A stretch of 37,704 bases of DNA from an uncultured Ruminococcus sp. (GTDB lineage: Bacteria; Bacillota; Clostridia; Oscillospirales; SIG627), in NCBI GenBank assembly GCA_902796545.1, contig CADBPF010000047.1:1-37704 (forward strand), written 5' to 3'. The position numbers and the translations under genes are program-made. Positions 24,187 to 31,632 of the stretch are shown piece after piece (position 1 is the stretch's first letter; the number at the start of each line of letters is the position of its first letter). Under the pieces are notes generated by a model that did no database searches, was not told the origin of the DNA, and saw only the letters and a list, made by a program, of their open reading frames with translations.

Positions 24187-24214
24187 ATTATACCATATCC
24201 CCGCGAAAATGCAA
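24187..24214 (-). promoter_or_regulatory. Probable promoter of the MutS-like gene pair
   Basis: Minus-strand TTGCAT (24209-24214) and TATAAT (24187-24192) with a 16-base spacer, about 27 bases before the ATG at 24160. The -10 is perfect, the -35 is weak. Confidence 0.7.
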
Positions 24215-24282
24215 CGCGGACCCGCGATCGCGGAAAAACGGCGGATCTCGATCTTTTTTCACGAAAAAACCGGGCGTTTTTA

Positions 24283-24311
24283 TTGACAAGCACTATCGAA
24301 GGTGATACACT
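24283..24311 (+). promoter_or_regulatory. Probable promoter of the large helicase-like gene
   Basis: TTGACA (24283-24288), a 17-base spacer with a TGA extension, then TACACT (24306-24311). A TATACT at 24311-24316 is an alternative -10 but is 22 bases from the -35. The 208-base gap between the divergent genes (24161-24368) holds both promoters and nothing else that I can recognise. Confidence 0.65.
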
Positions 24312-24368
24312 ATACTTAGTTATTTTTACAGTTTCGACGCCCATATCTTGTGTTTATCGGAGGAACCC

Positions 24369-27300
24369 ATGGATTACGATTTCCGTCTTGGTTTTGAGTG
24401 CCCGGGTTATTATTCGCTGCCGGTCCTGCTGATAAAGCAGGAGGCGGTCTATGATCTCTTTGCGATCAACGATTCCGAGGCGCCCGTGGAAAATCTCAAA
24501 CTCACGATCTCCTCGGAGCCCGCCTTCTTCCAGACGAAGGTGATCGATCTCGGAACGCTCAACCCGCATACCAAACGGATCTTTCCGGATCTTTGTCTGG
24601 ACTACGACCGCACGTATCTTTCCTACCTTGCCGAAAACACCACCTCCAAGATCACGGCCGAGCTTTCTCAAAACGGGAAAACCGTTGCTTCCTTTTCCTT
24701 AAATTGCGACCTGATCCGCTATTGCTGCTGGGGCGGCGTGCATTTCGCGCCGGAATTACTTGCGACGCTCATCACCCCGCAGCAGCCGCAGATCCAGGAT
24801 CTGCGCAGGGAACTGAAAACGATCCTGCGCAAAAAGCGAGTCACGCTCGCTTCCGACGGCTATCAGGACCATCTGGACGCAGAGTCCGTCCGGAAAGACG
24901 CGACCGCGCTCATGAACGCGGTCTTTGAACTCGTGCGCGGCGCGGGGATCATTTATTCGATCCAGCCGCCGGAGCTTACGCGGCGCGGCGCGGCGATCTC
25001 CATGCCGGAGGAAACGCTTGCGAAAAAATCGGGCAACGCTCTGGACGCCGCGATCCTGTTCTGCTCCTGCGCGGAATGCTTCGGACTCAACCCCGTTTTG
25101 CTGTTGAGCGGAGAATACGTTTTAGTGGGCGCGTTTTTGGAGCCCTGTTCCTTTGCCTGCCCGGTGATGGACGATCTCGGCTCCGTTTTGGAGGCAGTAG
25201 GCGCCAAGAAACTTTTACTGATCGATTCCACCTCGATGGCAAACGGCACCTCGTTCGGGTTTGCCGCCGCCTGCAAGATGGGAGAAAAGCGCATCCGCGA
25301 GTGCGAGGAGTTCTATTTCGCCTTGGATCTGTTTGCCTGCCGTGCGCAGGGGATCCGGCCTTTGGAAAACCGCGTGGTGTATGAAGACGGGATCCATTTT
25401 GAAAAACCGGGTCTAAACGAGGAAGACGACGACGTTTTCCAGAACGACACCGCGATCGCCGAGGCGAGCCCCGATCCTTTCGATCAGCATATCAAAGAGA
25501 TGCGCCGCGATCTGTGCGATTTGAGCGTATACCACAAGCTGATCTCTTTATCGGAAGAAGATCGCGTGCGGATTTTGATGATGGATCCCGTTCGCTTTCT
25601 GGCGCAGCTCGGAAGCGGCGATCCGCTTCCGCTGTTCGGTCCGGACGCGGCGTTCGGCTATCGCGGCAGCGCGGAGCTTTCCGCAAAAACGCTCGATCTT
25701 TTTGAAAAGCGCGCATCCGCGTTTCCGACCACGGAAGGCAGAGTCTGCCTCTGCTTCGGGCTGATAAAATGGAAGTTGAAGGAAGCGCAGGGCGAGGCCC
25801 CGCTTCTGATCGTCCCCGTATCCGTCCGCCGTGAGCGCGGCCGCATTGCGTCCATGACCGCGGACGTGACGCCGGGACTGCTCAACGGCGCGCTCTTAAC
25901 CTTTTTGAACGAGTATTTCGCAACGGATCTTTCCGTGCTCAAAGAGATCGCCTTTGCCGAATTTTCTGATCACGTCAAGCAGATCCTGATGCGCGCGCGC
26001 GCCTTATTATATGAAAACTCCGCGCTGACCTTTTTGGACAACGAGGTCTTCTTCGCGCTTTTGCAGACCGGATCGCTCGAAACGCTCGACGCGCTCTCCG
26101 TCGCCCGCCTGGAAGGGCATCCGCTGTCCCGGGCGATCTGCGCGGACGAGGCGATCGAAGAAAACGCTTCGGAGCCGCTGCCGAGCCTTGCCGACGCCGC
26201 GCCCGCGGTGCTCTCGCTTCCGTACTTTTTGGATCGTGACGCGTACGACGTGTGCGCGAGTCTGCAGACCCGCAATTTCACGCTCGTTTCCGCACCGCCG
26301 CGGGGAGGGAAGACCCGACTCGGCATGGCGCAGGCGTTTGCCACGCTCAATCATCCCGAACAGACCGTTTTATACGTGACCGGTGAAAACGGCAACCCGG
26401 CGGACGCGTTTCACGCGCTGCGCCGTGCGGGCCTGGACGATCTTGCCATTTCGCTTTCCCAGTCCTCTCCGGCGCCCGCCGACTTTTCCATGAAAGCGTC
26501 GGATCTTTTCCCGACGGAGGATTTCTTCACGAAATGCGCTTTGTACGCCGACGCGCTCAAAAAGCTTTCCGGCTATGAGCCGGTGCTGAATCACACGCTG
26601 CCCTGCGGTTTTACGCTGGAGGAAGCGATCTTCGTCTTCGATCACGTGCGCAAGGCGCCGGATTGCCTGCATTTTGCCCCGGAAACGGTCGGGAATATGT
26701 CCAAGGAAACGGCAAGTGCGCACGGCAGCGTGATCCGCGACCTTGCAAACGCGCTTTCTTCGATCTCGACTCCGGTCGGTCATCCCTTACGTTTCGTCGG
26801 AACGCGCAGCTTCTCCTATGAGATCAAGGCGGAAGCCACGCGCCTGATCGACGAATACATGAAGAAATCAAAAGAGTATCTCACTTTCCTGCGCGGCTCC
26901 TGCGCCGGACTGTTCGCCAAAGCGAAACCGAAAAACGCCAAAGAAGAAGCGGCGTTTCTGGAACTGTTGCGTCTGATCGGCGAAAAGCGCGGGATCAACG
27001 AGTGCTATTTTGAAAAGCCCGTGATCGCAAGCGATCTTGCCAAGGCTTCCACGGTGCTCGCATACGGCAAAGAGCTTTGCGGGATGCGCGAGGAGATTTT
27101 ACAGACCTTCCAGCCCGCGGCGTTCGATCTGCCCGTCAAGGATATGATCGTTTCCTGGCGCGAAGCCGAGCACAAGAAGGGCGGCGCCAAGCGGAAAGTG
27201 CAAAAAGAGATCATCAAAAAACTCGTTTCCGTCAGCCGCGTCAAGCTCGAGGGCCCGGTGCCGGATCTGCTCTATCAGCTGGAAAAATATATCAATTATC

Positions 27301-29360
27301 AGAGCTATCTGGAAGAAAACGCTTCGCTCTTGCAGCGCCTGTTTGGCGTGGACGTTTCCGCCCCGCAAAACGACACGGGCGAGACCTGGGATCGCTTGAA
27401 CGAGCTGTTTGTCGATTGCGGCGAATTTGACCGCTATCTGGAACAATTAGGCGACGATCACGCGTCTCTGCGCCTGCTTGCGGCAAGGCTGATGCATTCC
27501 TTTACCGCGGAGGACGCCTCCCGCGCCGCGTCCTTGCGGGAAGCGATCTTGGAAATGCAGGCGGAGCTGTATCAGGTCAGACAGCGCTTCATCCATTACG
27601 TGAAACTCGATTTCGACGCGCTGTGCCGCGACCACGAGGAAGATCTCTACGAGATCCTGCCGAAACTGCAAAAAGAACTGCGCGAAGGTCTGGACGGGCT
27701 CCAGCAATGGGTGGACTGGCTGATCGCCTCCGACGAGGCGAGAGCGCAAGGCTTTTCACAGATCCTGGAAGAGATCGCCGCGGGGCACCTGCACGGCGAC
27801 GATCTGGAAGACGCCTACACGCGCGCGTTTTTCTCCGCGCTGTGTGAATACGTGTTCGTGGTCAATCCGATCCTCGGCGAGCTTTCCGGTCATTCCTACA
27901 CCGAAAAACTGGATTCGCTTGCCGCGCTGCGCGAGGAGATCTACGATCTTGCCAAGAAAGAGCTTTGCGCCAAACACCTGCGCCGTTATACCTCGTTTTT
28001 GGAGGAGAGCGGCTGGGATCCCTCTCAAAAATTCGATCTCACCCGTTTGAACTTTGCGCGCTTCTGCTATCAGACCTCCTGCCGCTATCCGATCCTCGTC
28101 GCCAACGCGAAAGACGCGATCGCGTATCTGAACAATACGCCGACCCGCTTCGGGCTGATCGTTTTGGACGACGCGCACACGCTGTCTTTGTCCTCGGCGC
28201 TCGCCCTGATCCCGCGCGCGCAGAAAGTGCTGATCCTCGGCACGCCGCGCTGCGCCCTTCATAACCGCGTGTTCGATCCGGTCCGCATCTCTGCGACTCA
28301 TCGCCTGCGCGAGGGCGGCGGAATGTTCTGGGAGCACGCCGTTGCCTCGATCCGACCGATGCAGCTTAGCCGCGTCCGCGCGACGAACGCGGCGCTTTAT
28401 GAACTTTTGGATCTTTGCGCAAAACAGGCGTACCCCGCGATCCCTTTTATCCGGCGCGAGGATTCGATCCGCTGCGTCAAGACGACCGGACTTTACGACG
28501 TTGCCACCGGGATCAACCTTCAGGAGGGCATGCAGACCGTGGAAGAAGCCCTGCGGCTGATGCGGGAATGCGCCGAATCCGGACGGGCACTTTCGCTCGG
28601 GATCTGTGCCGCAACGGGCGCGCAGAAGCTTTTGATCCTGCAAACGATGGCAAAGAAGCTGCGCGAAGAACCGGCGCTCTACGAGGTTTTGCGTTCCGCG
28701 TCCGAGCCGTTTTACGTGATCTCGCCCGACGAGACCGTTCCCGCCGGACGCGACGTGATCTTGTGGTCGCTCACCGTCGGCGCGAACAAAGCCACCGAAC
28801 GGCCGACGAGAGCCCTTGCGCCGATCAACGATCCGGACGCGCAAAGCAAGGTCCTTGCGATCCTGACCGCCGCGCGCAAAGAACTCTGCCTGATCCATTC
28901 GATCAATCTGGATCTGCTGCGCGATTTCGCGCTTTCCACCCCGGGCGCGCGTGCTTTTGAGCGCGTCGTCCGCGCGATTTTGGAACGGGATTCCGGCGCC
29001 TGCGCCGTGGTCGATCGCGCGTCGGAAAGCGATAACCCGATTTTAGCGCGCGTAGCCGTTGATCTGGAAAGCCGCGGCTATTCGGTCTCCAAGCTCGTTT
29101 CCTGCGGCGATTTTGCGATCGACCTTGTGGCGCGCAAACCCGAAGATGGCGATTTTGCCCTGGCGCTTTTGTTCGACGACACGATCACCGCGTCCTGCAA
29201 AGGCCACGTCTTGGGCGAGACCGGACTGTTCGACGCGATCCGCGCCCGCGGATACGTGCCGTTCCACCTGCGCTCCGCCGACTGGTTTGTCGATGATCAG
29301 GGCGTTTTGGATGCGATCTACGCGCTTTTGCCAAAGAAAAGCAAAAACTCCAAGAAATAA
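24369..29360 (+). CDS. Very large degenerate DUF4011/SF1 helicase-nuclease-like protein
   Basis: A 1663-residue protein. Its layout follows DUF4011 helicases: a transglutaminase-like segment (about 220-260, SGNALDAAILFCSC...GLNP...GEYVLVGAFL) where relatives have Cys and His but this has Ala and Tyr; a DUF4011-like stretch (377-415); an LCFGLIKW...APLLIVPV stretch (457-490); a P-loop APPRGGKTR near 641-650; a long helical insert; motif II as VLDDAH (near 1265) with VLILGTPR after it; DVILWSLTVG (near 1462); and a Vsr-like C-terminus (1569-1643, DFAIDL...LALLFDD...SADWF) lacking the usual IExDG. The Walker Lys remains. ATG at 24369 has GGAGG upstream. Function unknown; assignment by pattern, not by search. 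Confidence 0.75.
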   Translation: MDYDFRLGFECPGYYSLPVLLIKQEAVYDLFAINDSEAPVENLKLTISSEPAFFQTKVIDLGTLNPHTKRIFPDLCLDYDRTYLSYLAENTTSKITAELSQNGKTVASFSLNCDLIRYCCWGGVHFAPELLATLITPQQPQIQDLRRELKTILRKKRVTLASDGYQDHLDAESVRKDATALMNAVFELVRGAGIIYSIQPPELTRRGAAISMPEETLAKKSGNALDAAILFCSCAECFGLNPVLLLSGEYVLVGAFLEPCSFACPVMDDLGSVLEAVGAKKLLLIDSTSMANGTSFGFAAACKMGEKRIRECEEFYFALDLFACRAQGIRPLENRVVYEDGIHFEKPGLNEEDDDVFQNDTAIAEASPDPFDQHIKEMRRDLCDLSVYHKLISLSEEDRVRILMMDPVRFLAQLGSGDPLPLFGPDAAFGYRGSAELSAKTLDLFEKRASAFPTTEGRVCLCFGLIKWKLKEAQGEAPLLIVPVSVRRERGRIASMTADVTPGLLNGALLTFLNEYFATDLSVLKEIAFAEFSDHVKQILMRARALLYENSALTFLDNEVFFALLQTGSLETLDALSVARLEGHPLSRAICADEAIEENASEPLPSLADAAPAVLSLPYFLDRDAYDVCASLQTRNFTLVSAPPRGGKTRLGMAQAFATLNHPEQTVLYVTGENGNPADAFHALRRAGLDDLAISLSQSSPAPADFSMKASDLFPTEDFFTKCALYADALKKLSGYEPVLNHTLPCGFTLEEAIFVFDHVRKAPDCLHFAPETVGNMSKETASAHGSVIRDLANALSSISTPVGHPLRFVGTRSFSYEIKAEATRLIDEYMKKSKEYLTFLRGSCAGLFAKAKPKNAKEEAAFLELLRLIGEKRGINECYFEKPVIASDLAKASTVLAYGKELCGMREEILQTFQPAAFDLPVKDMIVSWREAEHKKGGAKRKVQKEIIKKLVSVSRVKLEGPVPDLLYQLEKYINYQSYLEENASLLQRLFGVDVSAPQNDTGETWDRLNELFVDCGEFDRYLEQLGDDHASLRLLAARLMHSFTAEDASRAASLREAILEMQAELYQVRQRFIHYVKLDFDALCRDHEEDLYEILPKLQKELREGLDGLQQWVDWLIASDEARAQGFSQILEEIAAGHLHGDDLEDAYTRAFFSALCEYVFVVNPILGELSGHSYTEKLDSLAALREEIYDLAKKELCAKHLRRYTSFLEESGWDPSQKFDLTRLNFARFCYQTSCRYPILVANAKDAIAYLNNTPTRFGLIVLDDAHTLSLSSALALIPRAQKVLILGTPRCALHNRVFDPVRISATHRLREGGGMFWEHAVASIRPMQLSRVRATNAALYELLDLCAKQAYPAIPFIRREDSIRCVKTTGLYDVATGINLQEGMQTVEEALRLMRECAESGRALSLGICAATGAQKLLILQTMAKKLREEPALYEVLRSASEPFYVISPDETVPAGRDVILWSLTVGANKATERPTRALAPINDPDAQSKVLAILTAARKELCLIHSINLDLLRDFALSTPGARAFERVVRAILERDSGACAVVDRASESDNPILARVAVDLESRGYSVSKLVSCGDFAIDLVARKPEDGDFALALLFDDTITASCKGHVLGETGLFDAIRARGYVPFHLRSADWFVDDQGVLDAIYALLPKKSKNSKK

Positions 29361-29382
29361 TCGCATCCGCAAGCATAGTTGA

Positions 29383-29432
29383 CCGGGCATCCGAATACCC
29401 TTGTTGCGGGGGTGATCGGATGTCCGGTTTTT
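29383..29432 (+). terminator. Terminator-like hairpin after the helicase-like gene, covering the next start codon
   Basis: A 12-bp stem with one G-U pair (29383-29394 with 29416-29427) and a 21-base loop is followed by TTTTT. The 3' arm contains the ATG (29420) of the TIGR04086 gene, and its Shine-Dalgarno sequence (GGGGGTG) is in the loop. Confidence 0.65.
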
Positions 29433-29881
29433 CAGTCAAAAAACGCCCGGAGCACGGGATTGTTTCGCGGCTATTCTTCGGCGTTTCCTGTGCGCTATGC
29501 TTTTCCGCGATCCTTACGCTTGTCTTTGCTTTGATCCTCTTAAAGATCCCGGGAGCGGAGGATCATATCGCGGTGTTGTCCTATGCGCTCTGCGCGCTTT
29601 GCGGTCTTGCGTGCGGCGCCGTCGCTTCCAGGATCTTAGAAAACAGGACCGCGTACGCCCTGCTTTGCGGACTGTTGTGCGGCGTTTTGCTTGCGGCGCT
29701 TTCCGTGATCTTCGGCGCGGCGCTGGAAAGCGGGACGGTCTTTTTTATCAAGGCGGCGGTTTATCTTGCCGCGACGGGGATCGGGACGATCCTTTGGAAA
29801 TTGATTTGCGCGCAAAAACGCAAAAGCCGCAAAGCGGATTTCGCATCCGCCCGAAAAAAAGTGAAAAAATTCCCGAAATAA
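29420..29881 (+). CDS. TIGR04086 family membrane protein (SCIFF-linked)
   Basis: A 153-residue membrane protein with four hydrophobic segments (about 17-43, 50-70, 80-102 and 107-128) rich in Gly, Ala, Cys and Leu, and a strongly basic C-terminal tail (KRKSRKADFASARKKVKK). Size, topology and position directly before the SCIFF peptide gene match the TIGR04086 family, which is described as closely linked to the SCIFF system. Its role is unknown; export or anchoring of the peptide would be a guess. The ATG lies inside a terminator-like hairpin, so expression from upstream transcripts is probably low. Confidence 0.8.
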   Translation: MSGFSVKKRPEHGIVSRLFFGVSCALCFSAILTLVFALILLKIPGAEDHIAVLSYALCALCGLACGAVASRILENRTAYALLCGLLCGVLLAALSVIFGAALESGTVFFIKAAVYLAATGIGTILWKLICAQKRKSRKADFASARKKVKKFPK

Positions 29882-29904
29882 TTGCAAAACGTTCGGTTTT
29901 TCTC

Positions 29905-29933
29905 TTGCTTTTTCCGAGTTTTTATGGTAAAAT
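29905..29933 (+). promoter_or_regulatory. Promoter of the SCIFF peptide gene
   Basis: TTGCTT (29905-29910) and TAAAAT (29928-29933) with a 17-base spacer and a TGG extension directly before the -10, 33 bases upstream of the peptide's ATG. Confidence 0.75.
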
Positions 29934-29966
29934 CACTTATCAAAATTCGGAAAGGGGATCCACCCG

Positions 29967-30107
29967 ATGAAAAACGTGAAAACGATCAATTCCGTGAAAG
30001 CCGAATCCGAACATAAGCACGTCAACTGCGGCGAATGCCAGGCGTCCTGTCAGTCCGCCTGTAAAACTTCCTGCACCGTCGCAAACCAAACCTGCGAACA
30101 GAAATAA
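29967..30107 (+). CDS. scfA: SCIFF ranthipeptide precursor (six Cys in forty-five)
   Basis: A 46-residue peptide: a Lys/Glu-rich leader (1-20) and a core with six cysteines at 21, 24, 28, 32, 36 and 43 (CGECQASCQSACKTSC then TVANQTC). This matches the nearly invariant SCIFF core. In the Clostridium thermocellum homologue (CteA) a Cys32-Thr37 thioether was reported, as far as I recall; both residues occur at the same numbers here. The maturase gene follows. AAAGGGG precedes the ATG, with a promoter just upstream and a terminator directly after the stop, so this small gene is a transcription unit of its own. Related ranthipeptides have been linked to quorum-type control in clostridia. Confidence 0.97.
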   Translation: MKNVKTINSVKAESEHKHVNCGECQASCQSACKTSCTVANQTCEQK

Positions 30108-30130
30108 CACGCACTTTGTGCGTGTTTTTC
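30106..30130 (+). terminator. Terminator 1 after the SCIFF peptide gene
   Basis: A 9-bp stem (30106-30114 with 30118-30126) with a TTT loop, then a run of Ts. It starts within the stop codon of the peptide gene. Confidence 0.85.
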
Positions 30131-30143
30131 TCTTTGCGCATCC

Positions 30144-30187
30144 GGTAAGGCAAACGGTCAACCGCCGTTTGCCCTTACCTCTTTTTG
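30144..30187 (+). terminator. Terminator 2 before the SCIFF maturase gene
   Basis: A 14-bp stem with one bulged C (30144-30157 with 30165-30179) followed by TCTTTTTG. It sits 32 bases before the maturase start, so transcripts must pass two terminators to reach that gene. Confidence 0.8.
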
Positions 30188-30218
30188 CCTACCATTCAAG
30201 ATAAAGGAATTTGAAACA

Positions 30219-31610
30219 TTGTCGAAACCACTCGTTCATCAATTCGTCATCGATTCGTTTCACCTGGTATTGGACGTCAATTCCGGCACGCTGCACGCGA
30301 TCAACGAGCTGTGCTCCAAACTGATCGACCGCCTTGCGCCGCCACTCGATCCCGAGCCGGATCCGGCGCTTTACTCCGAGCTATCCTCCTATCATCCGGA
30401 ACTGATCAAGGAAGCCTACGGGGAACTCTACGAGCTCTGGCGCAAGAATTTGCTTTGGGCGGACTGGGACGATTCGATCGCGATCGACTATGAAACGCTC
30501 CCGGTCAAGTCGCTTTGCCTGCACGTCGCGCACGACTGCAATATGCATTGCGAATATTGCTTTGCTTCCAGCGGAAACTATCACGGGAAGCGGGAGCTGA
30601 TGAGCGAAGAGACCGCGATTTCCGCGATGGAATTTCTGTTCCGGGAAAGCCGCGGCCGGCACAATCTGGAAGTGGACTTTTTCGGCGGCGAGCCGCTGCT
30701 CAATTTCGACGTGGTCAAAAAAACCGTCGAATATGCGCGCAAACGCGAAAAAGAGCTGAACAAGAACGTTCGCTTCACGCTGACGACCAACGCGCTCGGG
30801 CTCACGCACGAAATCTCGGACTACCTGAACGAGCAAATGTATAATCTCGTTTTCTCCCTGGACGGCAGACGGGAAGTGCACGAGTCCATGCGCCACGCAA
30901 ACGCCGGCGGCGAGACCTACGACCGGATTTTGGACAATATCCGCTATTGCGTGGAGCATCGCGGCGACAAATCCTGGTACGTGCGCGGCACGTTCACGCA
31001 CAAAAATCTTGATTTCCACAACGACGTGTTGGCGCTTGCCGAGGCGGGACTCAAGCACGTTTCCATCGAGCCGGTCGTCCTCCCGGACACGGATCCGCTT
31101 GCGATCAAGGAACGCGATCTGCACAAACTGCATTTGGAATACGAGCGTTTGGCAAGGGAACTGATCCGCCGCAGAAAGAACGCGCGGAAAAGCCCGCCCG
31201 GCATGGACTTTGAGTTTTTCCATTTTTCCATCGATCTCAACGGCGGCCCCTGCGCTTATAAGCGCTTGAAGGGATGCGGCAGCGGCACGGAATATCTCGC
31301 GGTCGCGCCGAGCGGCGATCTGTATCCCTGCCATCAGTTCGTGGGCAAGGAAGAATTCAAGCTCGGAACGGTGACGCGCGGGATCGTAAACCCGCAAGTC
31401 AAGGCCCGCTTTTGCCGCAGTCCCTTACGGGAAAACGATGACTGCAAGACTTGTTTTGCAAAATTCTTCTGCTCCGGCGGCTGCGCCGCGAACAATTACA
31501 ATACCAATCAGGATCTTTCCAAGCCTTATAAGATCGGCTGCGATCTGATGCGCAAGCGCCTGGAATGCGCGATGCTGATCAAAGCCTGTGAGGCGTTCGA
31601 GCAGGAATGA
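30219..31610 (+). CDS. scfB: SCIFF radical SAM maturase (thioether-forming, SPASM domain)
   Basis: A 463-residue radical SAM enzyme that installs thioether crosslinks in the SCIFF peptide. An N-terminal RiPP-recognition-like region (about 1-90, starting KPLVHQFVIDSFHLVLDV) is followed by the radical SAM motif CNMHCEYC (Cys107, 111, 114), FFGGEPLL, and a SPASM domain with the auxiliary-cluster cysteines in GPCAYKRLKGCGSG, LYPCHQF and CKTCFAKFFCSGGCAANNY. Length and motifs match the CteB/ScfB group. The start is TTG at 30219 behind AAAGGA; no ATG is available in frame before the catalytic motif. Two terminators upstream suggest it is made in small amounts relative to its substrate. Confidence 0.95.
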   Translation: MSKPLVHQFVIDSFHLVLDVNSGTLHAINELCSKLIDRLAPPLDPEPDPALYSELSSYHPELIKEAYGELYELWRKNLLWADWDDSIAIDYETLPVKSLCLHVAHDCNMHCEYCFASSGNYHGKRELMSEETAISAMEFLFRESRGRHNLEVDFFGGEPLLNFDVVKKTVEYARKREKELNKNVRFTLTTNALGLTHEISDYLNEQMYNLVFSLDGRREVHESMRHANAGGETYDRILDNIRYCVEHRGDKSWYVRGTFTHKNLDFHNDVLALAEAGLKHVSIEPVVLPDTDPLAIKERDLHKLHLEYERLARELIRRRKNARKSPPGMDFEFFHFSIDLNGGPCAYKRLKGCGSGTEYLAVAPSGDLYPCHQFVGKEEFKLGTVTRGIVNPQVKARFCRSPLRENDDCKTCFAKFFCSGGCAANNYNTNQDLSKPYKIGCDLMRKRLECAMLIKACEAFEQE

Positions 31611-31632
31611 ACGAGAAAGTAGAGGAGAAACC

